Origin: a virus
DNA length: 64,000 bases
Virus record (IMG/VR): IMGVR_UViG_3300050138_000571
Coordinates: 32,293-96,292 of that record
Direction: 5' to 3' (one strand)
Positions 23,583-32,652 of this stretch are shown here, piece by piece; the stretch's first letter is position 1, and each line of letters begins with the position of its first letter. Position numbers and translations under genes: made by a program. The notes below the pieces were generated by a model. The model was given only the letters and a program-made list of their open reading frames with translations, was not told the origin of the DNA and did not search any database.

Positions 23583-25463
23583 TTACGACAGGCCGCCCTG
23601 AACCCAGTTGGTGCCGTCGTAGTGGAGGACCAGCAAGCTGTTGGCGCTGACCGTGGTCACGTTGGCGCCGGCCTGGAGCAGGATCGAGGCCGTGCCGGCC
23701 GGGGGCGATGCGGCTTTGTGGTGGACGACGACACCGGCCGCGACGCGCAAATACAGCGTGCTGCCGAGCTGCCACGGCGCGATCGTGATGAACGAGAACG
23801 CTCCAGTACCGCCGCCAACCGAGTTCCAGTTTTGGGTGAATGTCAGCGTCGTGGCGCCGGATTGCGCGGACACGAAAGTGGCGTTGACGATGATCGTGCT
23901 CGAATTGAGCGAGAGCCCGTTGATGCCTGGAGCCGTAATGGACACAGGTCCGCTGACGGATTGGATCGTGAGGGCGCCGCCGGAACTGCCACCTGCCTGA
24001 AGCAACAGGTCGCCGTTGTTGGCGAGAAGGGTGAGAAGCGCGTTGTCTGAACGGAGCGTGGCCGGGCCAGCGCCGTTGGTGCGGATCATGATGCTGGAAT
24101 CGTTAATGCCCCCGCCGATCAGGAGCTGACCGATTCCCAGGGCTCCGAAGAGAACGCCACTCCCGCTGCCGCCGCCGCCGCGGGAGATGCCGGTGGCATA
24201 GGCGAGGCCCTCCAGGTCAACGGCTACGACCCTAGGATCGCTGCCGCTGTCGAGGCTGGTGGTGAGCGCCGACAGCTTGATAGTGCCGGAGCTGCTATCC
24301 GTGGCCAGTTTGAAGCTGGATCCGACCGCGTAGGATTGGTCGCGGACAAAAATGCTGGCGCCGTAGCGCCACGCCAGAACCCAGCGGCTGCCGGGAACCG
24401 CTGGCGTCCCGAGCAACGACAGCGACGTTTTTTGGGCATTCAGTGACGTGACACCAGCCCGGGTTCTGGTCACTGTCCGGTCCAGGTCGACGTAGATGCA
24501 CTCGCCGTCCGCGAGATCCGTCAAACCGGCGGAGTCAGTGGTCTGGTCGGTGATCTCGTTGTAGACCCCAGTACTGTTGGCGAACGTGATGGTCAAGCCT
24601 TGCCAGTGCAAGTTGCTTGATACCCACTCGAAATGCTCTCCGCTTGACGAGAACGAACTCCCGGTCCGGGCCATGACCACGTTGCGGTCCGAGGTCGGGC
24701 TGTACCAGTATTCGCCGCCGCCAAGCTCCCAGACGCGAGTCATTGTCGCGTCCATCCACGACTTCATGCTGCCGATGGCCTTGTCGCCGCCGAGAAACGG
24801 ATCCGCGGAACTGGTCTCGTTTCGGCCGGCCGGCCACGAGTACGTGTTCTTGACGTTGGGAGTTGAGCCGCCAGTGCCCAGGCGCCACAGGATGTTCCGG
24901 GCGTCCTGCACGGACGTGATGCTGCTGTTGGCGTCGAGGGTGACCTTTGCCAGCGGGCAGACGCCGCTGTTGGAGTCGAAGTCCGACGCGGAAATGATAA
25001 TCGTGTAGTCGATCGTGCGGGCGAGGGGGATCGACTTGGTGACCTCTGCGCCTTGGTCCGGATCGAAAAACTGTACGGCATCGGTCGTCGTGGGATCATT
25101 CGCGCGCGAGAAGTCCAGGCCGATGTAATTCGTTTGGCTTGGGAGGAAGGAGCCCCGGATCTTGGGGTTGGTGCTCGCCAGCACTTCGTTGGGGCGGTTG
25201 GCGTCTACCTGGAAGACGGTGCCGGCGTCGGTGGCGTAATAGTGCATCAGCACGCCGCCCGCCACCTGGATCTGGAGGGCGCCGGGCTGCGTGACGCCGG
25301 ACGTGATCAGGTTGAACCCAGCTACGATGGCCGGGATGCGGTTGGCCATGATGGTTCCGGCCAACAGGTCGAAGTCGGCCGCGACCGCGCTTTCGATGGC
25401 CCGCAAAAATGGGACATCGACTCTTTGCTGGGCGTTCCAGGAGACCTGCCGTTTGACTGCCAC
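23583..25463 (-). CDS. Tail fibre or receptor-binding-type protein
   Basis: A 626-residue protein starting with GTG. The N-terminal 150 residues (WNAQQRVDVPFLRAIESAV) look like the virion attachment part of phage fibre proteins. The rest is Ser/Thr/Gly/Asn-rich beta structure with repeated LTLLANNGDLLLQAGG-type strands and a C-terminal part like fibre tips (LYLRVAAGVVVHHKA, LVLHYDGTNWVQGG). It probably contacts the cell surface. No chaperone or enzymatic domain is visible. Confidence 0.65.
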   Translation of the reverse strand: MAVKRQVSWNAQQRVDVPFLRAIESAVAADFDLLAGTIMANRIPAIVAGFNLITSGVTQPGALQIQVAGGVLMHYYATDAGTVFQVDANRPNEVLASTNPKIRGSFLPSQTNYIGLDFSRANDPTTTDAVQFFDPDQGAEVTKSIPLARTIDYTIIISASDFDSNSGVCPLAKVTLDANSSITSVQDARNILWRLGTGGSTPNVKNTYSWPAGRNETSSADPFLGGDKAIGSMKSWMDATMTRVWELGGGEYWYSPTSDRNVVMARTGSSFSSSGEHFEWVSSNLHWQGLTITFANSTGVYNEITDQTTDSAGLTDLADGECIYVDLDRTVTRTRAGVTSLNAQKTSLSLLGTPAVPGSRWVLAWRYGASIFVRDQSYAVGSSFKLATDSSSGTIKLSALTTSLDSGSDPRVVAVDLEGLAYATGISRGGGGSGSGVLFGALGIGQLLIGGGINDSSIMIRTNGAGPATLRSDNALLTLLANNGDLLLQAGGSSGGALTIQSVSGPVSITAPGINGLSLNSSTIIVNATFVSAQSGATTLTFTQNWNSVGGGTGAFSFITIAPWQLGSTLYLRVAAGVVVHHKAASPPAGTASILLQAGANVTTVSANSLLVLHYDGTNWVQGGLS

Positions 25464-25473
25464 TGTAGCCTTT

Positions 25474-25480
25474 ATGATTG
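25474..25480 (-). promoter_or_regulatory. Class B motif
   Basis: CAATCAT, 10 nt before the GTG of the fibre gene; AAAGG lies between, so a short leader with a ribosome binding site is also possible. Confidence 0.55.
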
Positions 25481-25487
25481 CAACGGC

Positions 25488-25910
25488 TTAAGCCGTGGTC
25501 TCGTTCTTGGCGTCAATCGACAAAAACGTAATCGTGCCCTTTACGATCCCCCGCTCGGGCACGCTCCAGGACTGTCCCGAAATTGCCACACGGGTCGACT
25601 CAAACAGGACCCGGCTGGACCGGCGCTCCAATAAAACGAGCGACACGTATCGAGTCTTCCCGACGTCGATCAGCGGTGCCGTAAGTCCAGCCCCCTCGGC
25701 CCCGCCGTCATTGAGCGTCCGCAGCACGTACAGGGTCCCCCCGACCGAAGTCGTTGAGTTAGCGAGTTCGTACGGTTGCGGAGAGTCAACCCCTCGAAGC
25801 TCTTCGATCGGCGTCGAGATGTCCCAGTCGATCCCGGCCACGCGTCCGTAAGGGACTGCGTTCACGAGCAGAATGACCTGCGCGTTGGAAATTGTGATGG
25901 ACTGGCTCAT
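25488..25910 (-). CDS. Tail or baseplate structural protein
   Basis: A 140-residue beta-rich protein (ITISNAQVILLVNAVPYGRVAGIDW, TSVGGTLYVLRT, VSLVLLERRSS, GIVKGTITFLSIDAKNE). The pattern is like small tail-tube or hub-type proteins, but no family can be named with certainty. The start lies directly after the TAA of the kelch protein gene, with GAGGG upstream. Confidence 0.6.
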   Translation of the reverse strand: MSQSITISNAQVILLVNAVPYGRVAGIDWDISTPIEELRGVDSPQPYELANSTTSVGGTLYVLRTLNDGGAEGAGLTAPLIDVGKTRYVSLVLLERRSSRVLFESTRVAISGQSWSVPERGIVKGTITFLSIDAKNETTA

Positions 25911-28900
25911 TTAGTCGCCCTCTCGGAGCGTCGCCAGCTCATCCTCAAGGGAGTCACCACCCCAAACCACGACAGCGTCAGAGAGCTTCTGCGCTCCCGA
26001 GGTGGGGTCTCCGGCATTGCCCAGGCCCACGTCCGACGGATAGACGACGGACCTCTCGATGGCGAGCCCCGAAGCCTGGATGTCGTCCAGGGCTGCCCCG
26101 GCGGCGATGCGGCCGGCAGCGGAGGAAGTGAGGTAGAAGTTGCCAGTCAAAGGATCCGCGTTGGGATCCGGCACGAAGGGTAGGTTGGACTGCAGGAGCG
26201 TAACAGTGACGCCGGCCGGAATGGAGGCCGGGAAGCGGAAGGAAGCGTCGAGCTTGAGCGAGACGTTGTCTAGGCGGCCGATGTACTTCACGGGCCCGAC
26301 CTGGCCCTTGAAGCCGAAATTGAATACCAGGTACCCGACCTGATCGGGGAATAGGAGCGCGGGATTCGAGTCGCTGCCGGTGTCGAGGGCGAAGGTGGCG
26401 TGGCTTTGGTTGCCGTTGATGGCTTGCCCCAACACCGCCACGATCCCGGTGACCGAGAGCCCGGCCCTGGGATCGTACGAGAACGGCCCGGGCAGGCCCG
26501 CAGGCGCGGGGAGCGCTCTTTCGGGGGTGATGGTCGCCCCGGCAGTCTCGATGTACGGGGTTCCGCGGGAGATGGTGTCCGAAACCGAGTAAGTGAACGC
26601 GGTCGGGCTCGGGACCGACGTGATGGAGGCTTGACGGTTCATGCCACCCGCCCGAACGACGTCCGAGCCCGGCACGACTACGTAGTTGAGCTTGGCGGTG
26701 TTATTGGCGGCTTGGAGGCCACCGACCACCACGAAGGCGTCCGTTGCAGCCAGGCCTCCGCTGGACAGCGTGAGCGCAGTGCCAAGAACCGCCCGCGACG
26801 TCCGCCAGCGCATGATGGCGATGTCGAGCGTCTCAACGACGGGGCTTCCCCCGCCCGCCACGAAGACGGCATTGCGCGTCGGCAAGTAGCTGACGACTGG
26901 ATTCACGCGGCCGACAGACATCGGGGGCAACGCGGCCCAGAGCCCGGTGCTCGGGTCGTAGATCTCGCAGCTCGCAAGCGTGTTGTTGTAGGAGTGCTGG
27001 GTGGCGTTGCCGCCGGTGCCGCCGACAACGAGTACGCGGCCATCGGGCAGGACCAGCGAGCCGAAGTCGCGGCGCGCGTCCGTCATGGAAGCGGCCGTAG
27101 CCCAGGTGTGCCCGGCGACGGAGTAGGATTCGACCGAGTTCAAGATGTTCGAGGCCCCGTCGACGCCCCCGATTGCGAGTCCGTTTCCGTTGGCGAGACC
27201 GACGAGCTGGTGCCACATGCGCGCCCTGATCATGCTCCCTCGCGCGGTCCAGGTGCCGGTGCCAGGATCGAAAGTGTAGGAGGTCGCGACCACGGCGCCT
27301 CCACTCCAGCCGCCGCCGATTAGGGCATTGCCGCCGGTCAGGGTACATTGGCCGTGACCAGCCTTCACCGCCGGCAAGGTCCCACTCGTCAGCAGGTTCT
27401 GCGCGGGCACGTTCGTGTACGTGTAGAGGTCCCAGGCGTTCAGGGCGGTGCCCGAGACGTCGGTGTCGCTGTTGGTGCCGCCAGTGACCAGGACGCGGCC
27501 GTCAATGAGCGCGGAGGCCCCGATGCCGCGTTTGCCGACCGTCTGCGTGTGTGTGACGAGATTGGTCCATTTGTACCCGAGAGCCCGGCCTCCGTTGCCG
27601 AGTACGGTGTCGCTCGTAATCTCGAAGATCTTGGGATTGACGATGGCGGCGTCAGTGCCAGGCGAGGTCTGGGTCATGCCTCCGACCAACATCAGCAGGC
27701 CTTCGGCCGTGCGAACCATCCTGTGATTCACGGCTTGGACGGTGTCCGCCTCGCTGGCCATCGACTGCAGGGACGCGCTCGTGGTGCCGGTCGCAATGTT
27801 CGAGCTGAAGTCGCCGCTGATCGTGCCGGCGGTGATGGGCGGCGCCGCCCCAGTCGGGATCGCCCCGTCGATGAATACCTGATCCCCAACCGCCATCCCG
27901 TGGGTGGTCGACGTCACGCCCGTCACGACTCCGCTGGGAGCCCGGATCAGAGAAGTGAGGGTAATGGGGGCCTGCACGTTTACGTATGCTCCGGTGCCGG
28001 GACCGCGCCGAACGATGTTCGTAGTGGCCGGTAGCTCGACCTTCCCGAGCTGCGTCACGATCACGTGTCGTTGCTGGTCGTATAGCGTCGCCTTCGTGGG
28101 GCGGAAAAACATTGTGGTCGTGAAGTCCGTTTGCGCGTACGTGCCAACCGGAACAGCCACGTAGGCGATTTCGAAGTACTGATGTACGGGTGGCGACATC
28201 GACGCCACCACGTAGTACTTGTCGACCGCGGTCACTGGGAATGTCCCCTGGATCCCGGCAACGGCAAAGGGATCGGTCGGGTCCCCGTAGATGTGCACGA
28301 GGTCGCCGATGCGCAGCTTCCCAAAATCGAATCCCCCCGAGGCCGTTGAGAATCGGGCAACCCCTGGAGCCGGGGCTGTGACCGTCCACGTGGTCGCGGA
28401 GAAGTCGCTGATGTCGAAGACTGGCGTCGGGAATTTGAGCCACCGCTGCGCTGACCCCCCGACCACTCGGACACTGGAGGAAAGGCCTCGGCTGCCGCTG
28501 TAGACGCGGACAAAGGTCGAGCGGGCGGTCGGGTCAGTGTACGCGATGGCGTAAGCGTTGCTTCCGGCCTCGTTGAAGGCCCGGTTGATCTCACCACTCA
28601 CTTCCAGGGCCGTCGCCGCCGCGACCTCGGTGTAGTGGGTGCGATCGAAGGTAACAGTGACCGTGACCTTCTCGTCGAGAAGCAGCACCAACGTGTCCTG
28701 GTCAACCAGAGAGAACGGCTCGGCGCCGGTGGACGTGGAGACGCCGCGGACGGCATCAGGCCCGTAGAAGACCTCCAGGACCTCCAGGAAGGCCTCTTGG
28801 GTCAGCTTCTTGTTCTTCTTGATGATCGACAGTGCCCGGAAAACGTCATCGGACATTCCGACCGAAGCCGGCTTTACCTCTCCGAAGTTCGCCGCCGCTC

Positions 28901-29141
28901 GCTCCAGGTATTTGCCCGAAGCCGTGGAGATGAATAGCTGGTCAAAGGCTGCGAGGGCGTTGTCCCAATTCGTCTGATCTCCGGTCGCGATGGCGGAGAT
29001 CAGTGCGTCCCATCCAGGCCCAACCAAGGAAGGGTTTGTGAACTTCCGAAGCACCTCCTCGGCAGAATCGTTGGACGTGCCGGCCGCCAGGCCACTCTGG
29101 GTCTGGACCTGGTCGACCTGGAAAGTAAAACTAGATGCCAT
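25911..29141 (-). CDS. Baseplate/tail protein with kelch beta-propeller
   Basis: A 1076-residue protein. Start 29141 (ATG) is preferred over TTG at 29147. Residues 1-130 are helical and tail-protein-like. Residues about 470-820 hold six or so kelch units such as RVLVTGGTNSD, GNALIGGG, RVLVVGGTGG and AVFVAGGG, with the usual paired glycines and aromatic residues. The C-terminal 250 residues are beta-rich. Kelch propellers bind glycans or proteins, so the domain may decorate the baseplate for adsorption. It is followed by a small structural gene and is long for a baseplate protein. Confidence 0.75.
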   Translation of the reverse strand: MASSFTFQVDQVQTQSGLAAGTSNDSAEEVLRKFTNPSLVGPGWDALISAIATGDQTNWDNALAAFDQLFISTASGKYLERAAANFGEVKPASVGMSDDVFRALSIIKKNKKLTQEAFLEVLEVFYGPDAVRGVSTSTGAEPFSLVDQDTLVLLLDEKVTVTVTFDRTHYTEVAAATALEVSGEINRAFNEAGSNAYAIAYTDPTARSTFVRVYSGSRGLSSSVRVVGGSAQRWLKFPTPVFDISDFSATTWTVTAPAPGVARFSTASGGFDFGKLRIGDLVHIYGDPTDPFAVAGIQGTFPVTAVDKYYVVASMSPPVHQYFEIAYVAVPVGTYAQTDFTTTMFFRPTKATLYDQQRHVIVTQLGKVELPATTNIVRRGPGTGAYVNVQAPITLTSLIRAPSGVVTGVTSTTHGMAVGDQVFIDGAIPTGAAPPITAGTISGDFSSNIATGTTSASLQSMASEADTVQAVNHRMVRTAEGLLMLVGGMTQTSPGTDAAIVNPKIFEITSDTVLGNGGRALGYKWTNLVTHTQTVGKRGIGASALIDGRVLVTGGTNSDTDVSGTALNAWDLYTYTNVPAQNLLTSGTLPAVKAGHGQCTLTGGNALIGGGWSGGAVVATSYTFDPGTGTWTARGSMIRARMWHQLVGLANGNGLAIGGVDGASNILNSVESYSVAGHTWATAASMTDARRDFGSLVLPDGRVLVVGGTGGNATQHSYNNTLASCEIYDPSTGLWAALPPMSVGRVNPVVSYLPTRNAVFVAGGGSPVVETLDIAIMRWRTSRAVLGTALTLSSGGLAATDAFVVVGGLQAANNTAKLNYVVVPGSDVVRAGGMNRQASITSVPSPTAFTYSVSDTISRGTPYIETAGATITPERALPAPAGLPGPFSYDPRAGLSVTGIVAVLGQAINGNQSHATFALDTGSDSNPALLFPDQVGYLVFNFGFKGQVGPVKYIGRLDNVSLKLDASFRFPASIPAGVTVTLLQSNLPFVPDPNADPLTGNFYLTSSAAGRIAAGAALDDIQASGLAIERSVVYPSDVGLGNAGDPTSGAQKLSDAVVVWGGDSLEDELATLREGD

Positions 29142-29152
29142 AGGCAAGTCTT

Positions 29153-29159
29153 ATGATTG
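29153..29159 (-). promoter_or_regulatory. Class B motif
   Basis: CAATCAT, 11 nt before the ATG at 29141, immediately after a GC-rich hairpin. Confidence 0.55.
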
Positions 29160-29166
29160 CCATCGC

Positions 29167-29183
29167 CTGCGGGGGGCCCGCAG
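29167..29183 (-). terminator. GC-rich hairpin between fibre and kelch genes
   Basis: CTGCGGG-GGG-CCCGCAG is a perfect 7-bp stem in the 64-nt gap. No U-tract follows, so termination would not be classical; it may insulate the class B promoter beyond it. Confidence 0.3.
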
Positions 29184-29205
29184 CTTCGAGGGGGGCGGGA
29201 CCTCG

Positions 29206-32200
29206 TTAGAGGGTCGTGGACCCGTCTGCGGACATGATATTGCTCCCAGATAGCGTCCACTTGCCTTGACTTAGGGGTGCGGCTAGAAGGCAGTCGATCG
29301 ACTTTGCGTCACCGCGAACGGGAAGCGCCGCGATCACGTAAGTGACGTCGTTCCCCGACAGCGTATAGTTCGCCGGGTGGAGGGCGTCGGCTGCCGCGGT
29401 AGGGTCCACGGCCTGTGGGGGGTAGCTGAACTGAACTCGGACGGTCGACAGCCCGATCAGCTTGATACCTTGGATGAAGAAGCCCGTCGCTGGCGGCGGG
29501 AACACTTGGATCGTGGCCTGCGCCGTGTTCCCGAGGTCGTCTGCGACCTGGACGATATCAGTGGTGGAGGAGACAGTGCCGGCGGTGTACACGCCGGTGC
29601 TGCTGTTGATCGAACCACCGCTGTGGTTCTGGACCAGGGAGAAGGTAATTCCAGTCCCGCTACCTCCGGCATCCGTGAACGTGTGAGACCTTGACACATT
29701 GATGTCGAGTGTCGTTGGGCTGATCGTGAGGTTCGGGCCAACCGTGATGGTCGCGTTCGCGGTATTTCCGAGGTCGTCAGTGACTCTGACGGTGTCAGTA
29801 ACGGAGCCCGTGGCCCCGGCCGTGTAGGCGCCGGTCGACGTATTGAGCGAACCACCGCTGTTGTTGGTGACGAACGAGAACACGATGCCCGTCCCAGAGC
29901 CTCCGGCATGCGAGAACGTCTGGCTGGCGCGAGGCGCCTTCGTAACAGATGCCGGGCTGATGGAGAGGTTCGGACCGACCGTGATGATGCAGGCGCCTGT
30001 GTTCCCGAGGGAGTCGATGGCCTGGATCGCGTCGGTGACGCCACCGGTCGCGCCGGCAATGTAGTGGCCGGAGGAATCGATCGAACCACCGCTGTTGTTG
30101 GTGACGAACGAGAACGTGATGCCGGTGCCGCTGCCGCCTGCCGCCGTGAAGTTGTGGTGGGCCCGCGGCGCCAGCGTGATCGACGGCGGACTGATGGCGA
30201 CGGGGGGAATGTGGACGGTGGCGTCGCCGGACTCGGCGACGGAGCTGTTCCCGAGGGAGTCGGTTACCGTGACGACGTCGTCCAGGGCCACGGAACCAGC
30301 GATATAGGCGCCGGTGCTTGAATTGATGGAGCCGCCCGACTGATTGTCGTTGAAAGCGAAGACGTAGCCGGTGCCGCTGCCGCCGGACGCGGTGAAGGTC
30401 TGGGTGCCGAGGGGCGCCTTCGTAACGGAGGTCGGCGAGATCGAGACGCCGGGGCCGACGGTCACAACCGCGTCGGCGGTCCCGCTGAACGTGTCCGAGA
30501 CCCGGACCGTATCACTGCAGTCCGGAGTCGAACCGGCGGTGTACACTCCGGTCGAGCTGTTGACTGAGCCACCGCTGTTGTTGGTGTGGATCGTAAATAC
30601 GTAGGGGCCGGTGCCGTCGGCCGCGGTAAACAGCTGGGTAGCAAGCGGGCTCAGGCTGACCGGGGTCGGCGCAATGCTGAGGGCGGGCGGAGTGAGAACG
30701 GTGATGGTGCAGTCTGCGGTTGCAGAGCTGAGGTCGGTGACGCGTACGATGTCAGTGCCGTCGGTGGGACCCGCATCCCACTCTGCGGTGCCGTCGCCGT
30801 TGTCAGTGAGAGAGCCCCCGCTCTGGTTCTGAAAGGTTGAAAATACGTAGTTGGCGGGGTTGCCACCGTCGTTACCACCTCCGGCGGTGATGCTGAACAC
30901 CGAGGTCAGGGGTGGGATCGTGGTGGCAGTCGGAGTGATCGCGAGCGGGCTGGCGAGGTACCTTGTCGTGAGATACGCCTCAACCGCCGCCCGGTCGGCA
31001 CCGCTCAAAACATGATCGTAGATGAGGATTTCGCAGATGTCGCCGTGGAACGGAAAGACAAGCGAGCCTCCGGAGTCGACCCGCGCGCCGATAGAGGGTT
31101 GATCTGTGCCGACGCGCACGAGCAAATTGGAGGCAACGACTGTGCCGGCTCCATTGATCAGGCCAGTGTAATTAGCTGGTGTACTGTTCGTGCCGCCGTT
31201 GTACGAGCTTTCCCAAATCGTCGGCGACGTGGTCACGGCCGTCGCGAGCCCGACGGCGCTGGTCGTACTCGTGAGGTCGTTTACGAACGTATACGGCTGA
31301 TATCCAGGGGAGACAAAATCGACCACCAGTTCGGCCCATGCGGGTCCCGATAGCCCCTTCATGCTAATGAGAGAAAAGCCACTGTGCGGAGTCGAGGCGG
31401 CCTGATGGACGATGAACAGGTGGCTGGCGCCCTGTAAATCGGGTCCGCCGATCATCCTCGACGTGGAACCGTTGAACGTGATGCCCGGCAGTCCGTTGAT
31501 CGAACTCGTGTTCAGCACACACGACAGACCGGGCGCCGTTACGTTGTTGCCGTTGCCAGACTGGTCAGCCCAGGCCGTGACATTCGAGCCCGAGAGCGTG
31601 ATGCCGGCGCCGGCAGTGAGCCAGAGCTTCAGGCCGGTGGTAGGCAGACCGACTGCGACCACGGCGTCTGCGGTATTTCCTACCGAGTCGGTGACTCTGA
31701 CGGTGTCAGTAACGGAGCCGGTGGACCCGGCCGTGTACACTCCGGTCGAGCTGTTGATCGAGCAACCGCTGTTGTTGGCATTAATCGAATAGACGTAGCC
31801 AGCACCTGATCCATTGCTGCCGGTGAAGGTTTGCGATGCGCCCGTGGCCACGATAGGCGACGGTGGCGAGATGGACAGCGCCGTGATTCCGAGGCTAATG
31901 GCGTACTTGGTTTGGAGATACGCCCGTACCTGCTGAAGATCGCCGCTGCTGAGAACGCTGTCGTAGATGAGGATTTCGCAGATGTCACCGTTGAACGGCC
32001 AGGTGGCATGATCTCCCCGTACGCCGATGGCAGTACCAGTGCCGCCGGTATCGCTTGTGACGTTGGAACCAGCAAAGCTCCCAAGGGTCTGGGTGACTGC
32101 ATTCAGATTGACGACCGGCGGTGATCCAACCTGTGCCTTCCATTCCCAAACCTGGCCAGATCCAGTGAGCCTGGGGGTGGCCGCGTCTGTTAGAAGGACA

Positions 32201-32589
32201 GTGAGGCTGTCTCCGTAGAGAAGCGTGGCCCCTCCTATGTGCACCTCGTCTACGGACGCATTGAAGGTCGTCCCCGTACGTTGAGCCGTAATCGTGCCGC
32301 CGGCACCTGTGGCAGCCTTGATTACGGCTACGATCGTACGATCGTGTCCCACCGCCATCAGGTCGAGGGCGGCGGACAGATACGTCCCACTGGCAAACGT
32401 TAGGCCCGGCAGGCCATTTACAGAACTGGCAGTGAATGCGGGCTGCAGGCCTGGGCTCGCCTGCAGGACGTCATTGCCATTACCTGACTGATCCGCCCAG
32501 TTGCTGACGGTACCGCCGGACTGGGTTATCCCGACGCCGGCTTTGAGCCAGAGCTTGAGGCCGGCGACCGTAGTATTGGTGAAGCCCAT
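29206..32589 (-). CDS. Modular fibre/adhesin with two LamG-like and seven Ig-like repeats
   Basis: A 1127-residue protein. Two concanavalin-like modules (about residues 1-235 and 318-555) each open with GLKLWL and WADQSGNGN and end with GDICEILIYD. One Ig-like unit lies between them and six follow to about residue 1030. Units show SISP, GGSGTG, SGGSINSSTG and TDTVRVTD with about 75-residue spacing. A distinct C-terminal domain of about 95 residues closes the protein. It should be an extended surface-binding fibre. The near-identical repeats invite recombination. Confidence 0.75.
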   Translation of the reverse strand: MGFTNTTVAGLKLWLKAGVGITQSGGTVSNWADQSGNGNDVLQASPGLQPAFTASSVNGLPGLTFASGTYLSAALDLMAVGHDRTIVAVIKAATGAGGTITAQRTGTTFNASVDEVHIGGATLLYGDSLTVLLTDAATPRLTGSGQVWEWKAQVGSPPVVNLNAVTQTLGSFAGSNVTSDTGGTGTAIGVRGDHATWPFNGDICEILIYDSVLSSGDLQQVRAYLQTKYAISLGITALSISPPSPIVATGASQTFTGSNGSGAGYVYSINANNSGCSINSSTGVYTAGSTGSVTDTVRVTDSVGNTADAVVAVGLPTTGLKLWLTAGAGITLSGSNVTAWADQSGNGNNVTAPGLSCVLNTSSINGLPGITFNGSTSRMIGGPDLQGASHLFIVHQAASTPHSGFSLISMKGLSGPAWAELVVDFVSPGYQPYTFVNDLTSTTSAVGLATAVTTSPTIWESSYNGGTNSTPANYTGLINGAGTVVASNLLVRVGTDQPSIGARVDSGGSLVFPFHGDICEILIYDHVLSGADRAAVEAYLTTRYLASPLAITPTATTIPPLTSVFSITAGGGNDGGNPANYVFSTFQNQSGGSLTDNGDGTAEWDAGPTDGTDIVRVTDLSSATADCTITVLTPPALSIAPTPVSLSPLATQLFTAADGTGPYVFTIHTNNSGGSVNSSTGVYTAGSTPDCSDTVRVSDTFSGTADAVVTVGPGVSISPTSVTKAPLGTQTFTASGGSGTGYVFAFNDNQSGGSINSSTGAYIAGSVALDDVVTVTDSLGNSSVAESGDATVHIPPVAISPPSITLAPRAHHNFTAAGGSGTGITFSFVTNNSGGSIDSSGHYIAGATGGVTDAIQAIDSLGNTGACIITVGPNLSISPASVTKAPRASQTFSHAGGSGTGIVFSFVTNNSGGSLNTSTGAYTAGATGSVTDTVRVTDDLGNTANATITVGPNLTISPTTLDINVSRSHTFTDAGGSGTGITFSLVQNHSGGSINSSTGVYTAGTVSSTTDIVQVADDLGNTAQATIQVFPPPATGFFIQGIKLIGLSTVRVQFSYPPQAVDPTAAADALHPANYTLSGNDVTYVIAALPVRGDAKSIDCLLAAPLSQGKWTLSGSNIMSADGSTTL

Positions 32590-32634
32590 TTATCCGCGCC
32601 TGCGAACGGACTCAAAAAGATGGCTCACCCCCCA

Positions 32635-32641
32635 ATGATTG
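32635..32641 (-). promoter_or_regulatory. Class B motif, long spacing
   Basis: CAATCAT, 45 nt before the ATG of the modular fibre gene, 11 nt after the stop of the giant baseplate gene. Confidence 0.5.
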
Positions 32642-32652
32642 CGGGCCCCGAC

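Noticed and set aside
29521-30640. Regularly spaced repeats that might suggest a CRISPR array
   Set aside because: The repeat unit is about 230 bp, diverged and in frame with Ig-like domains of the fibre protein. No short identical repeats with unique spacers are present.
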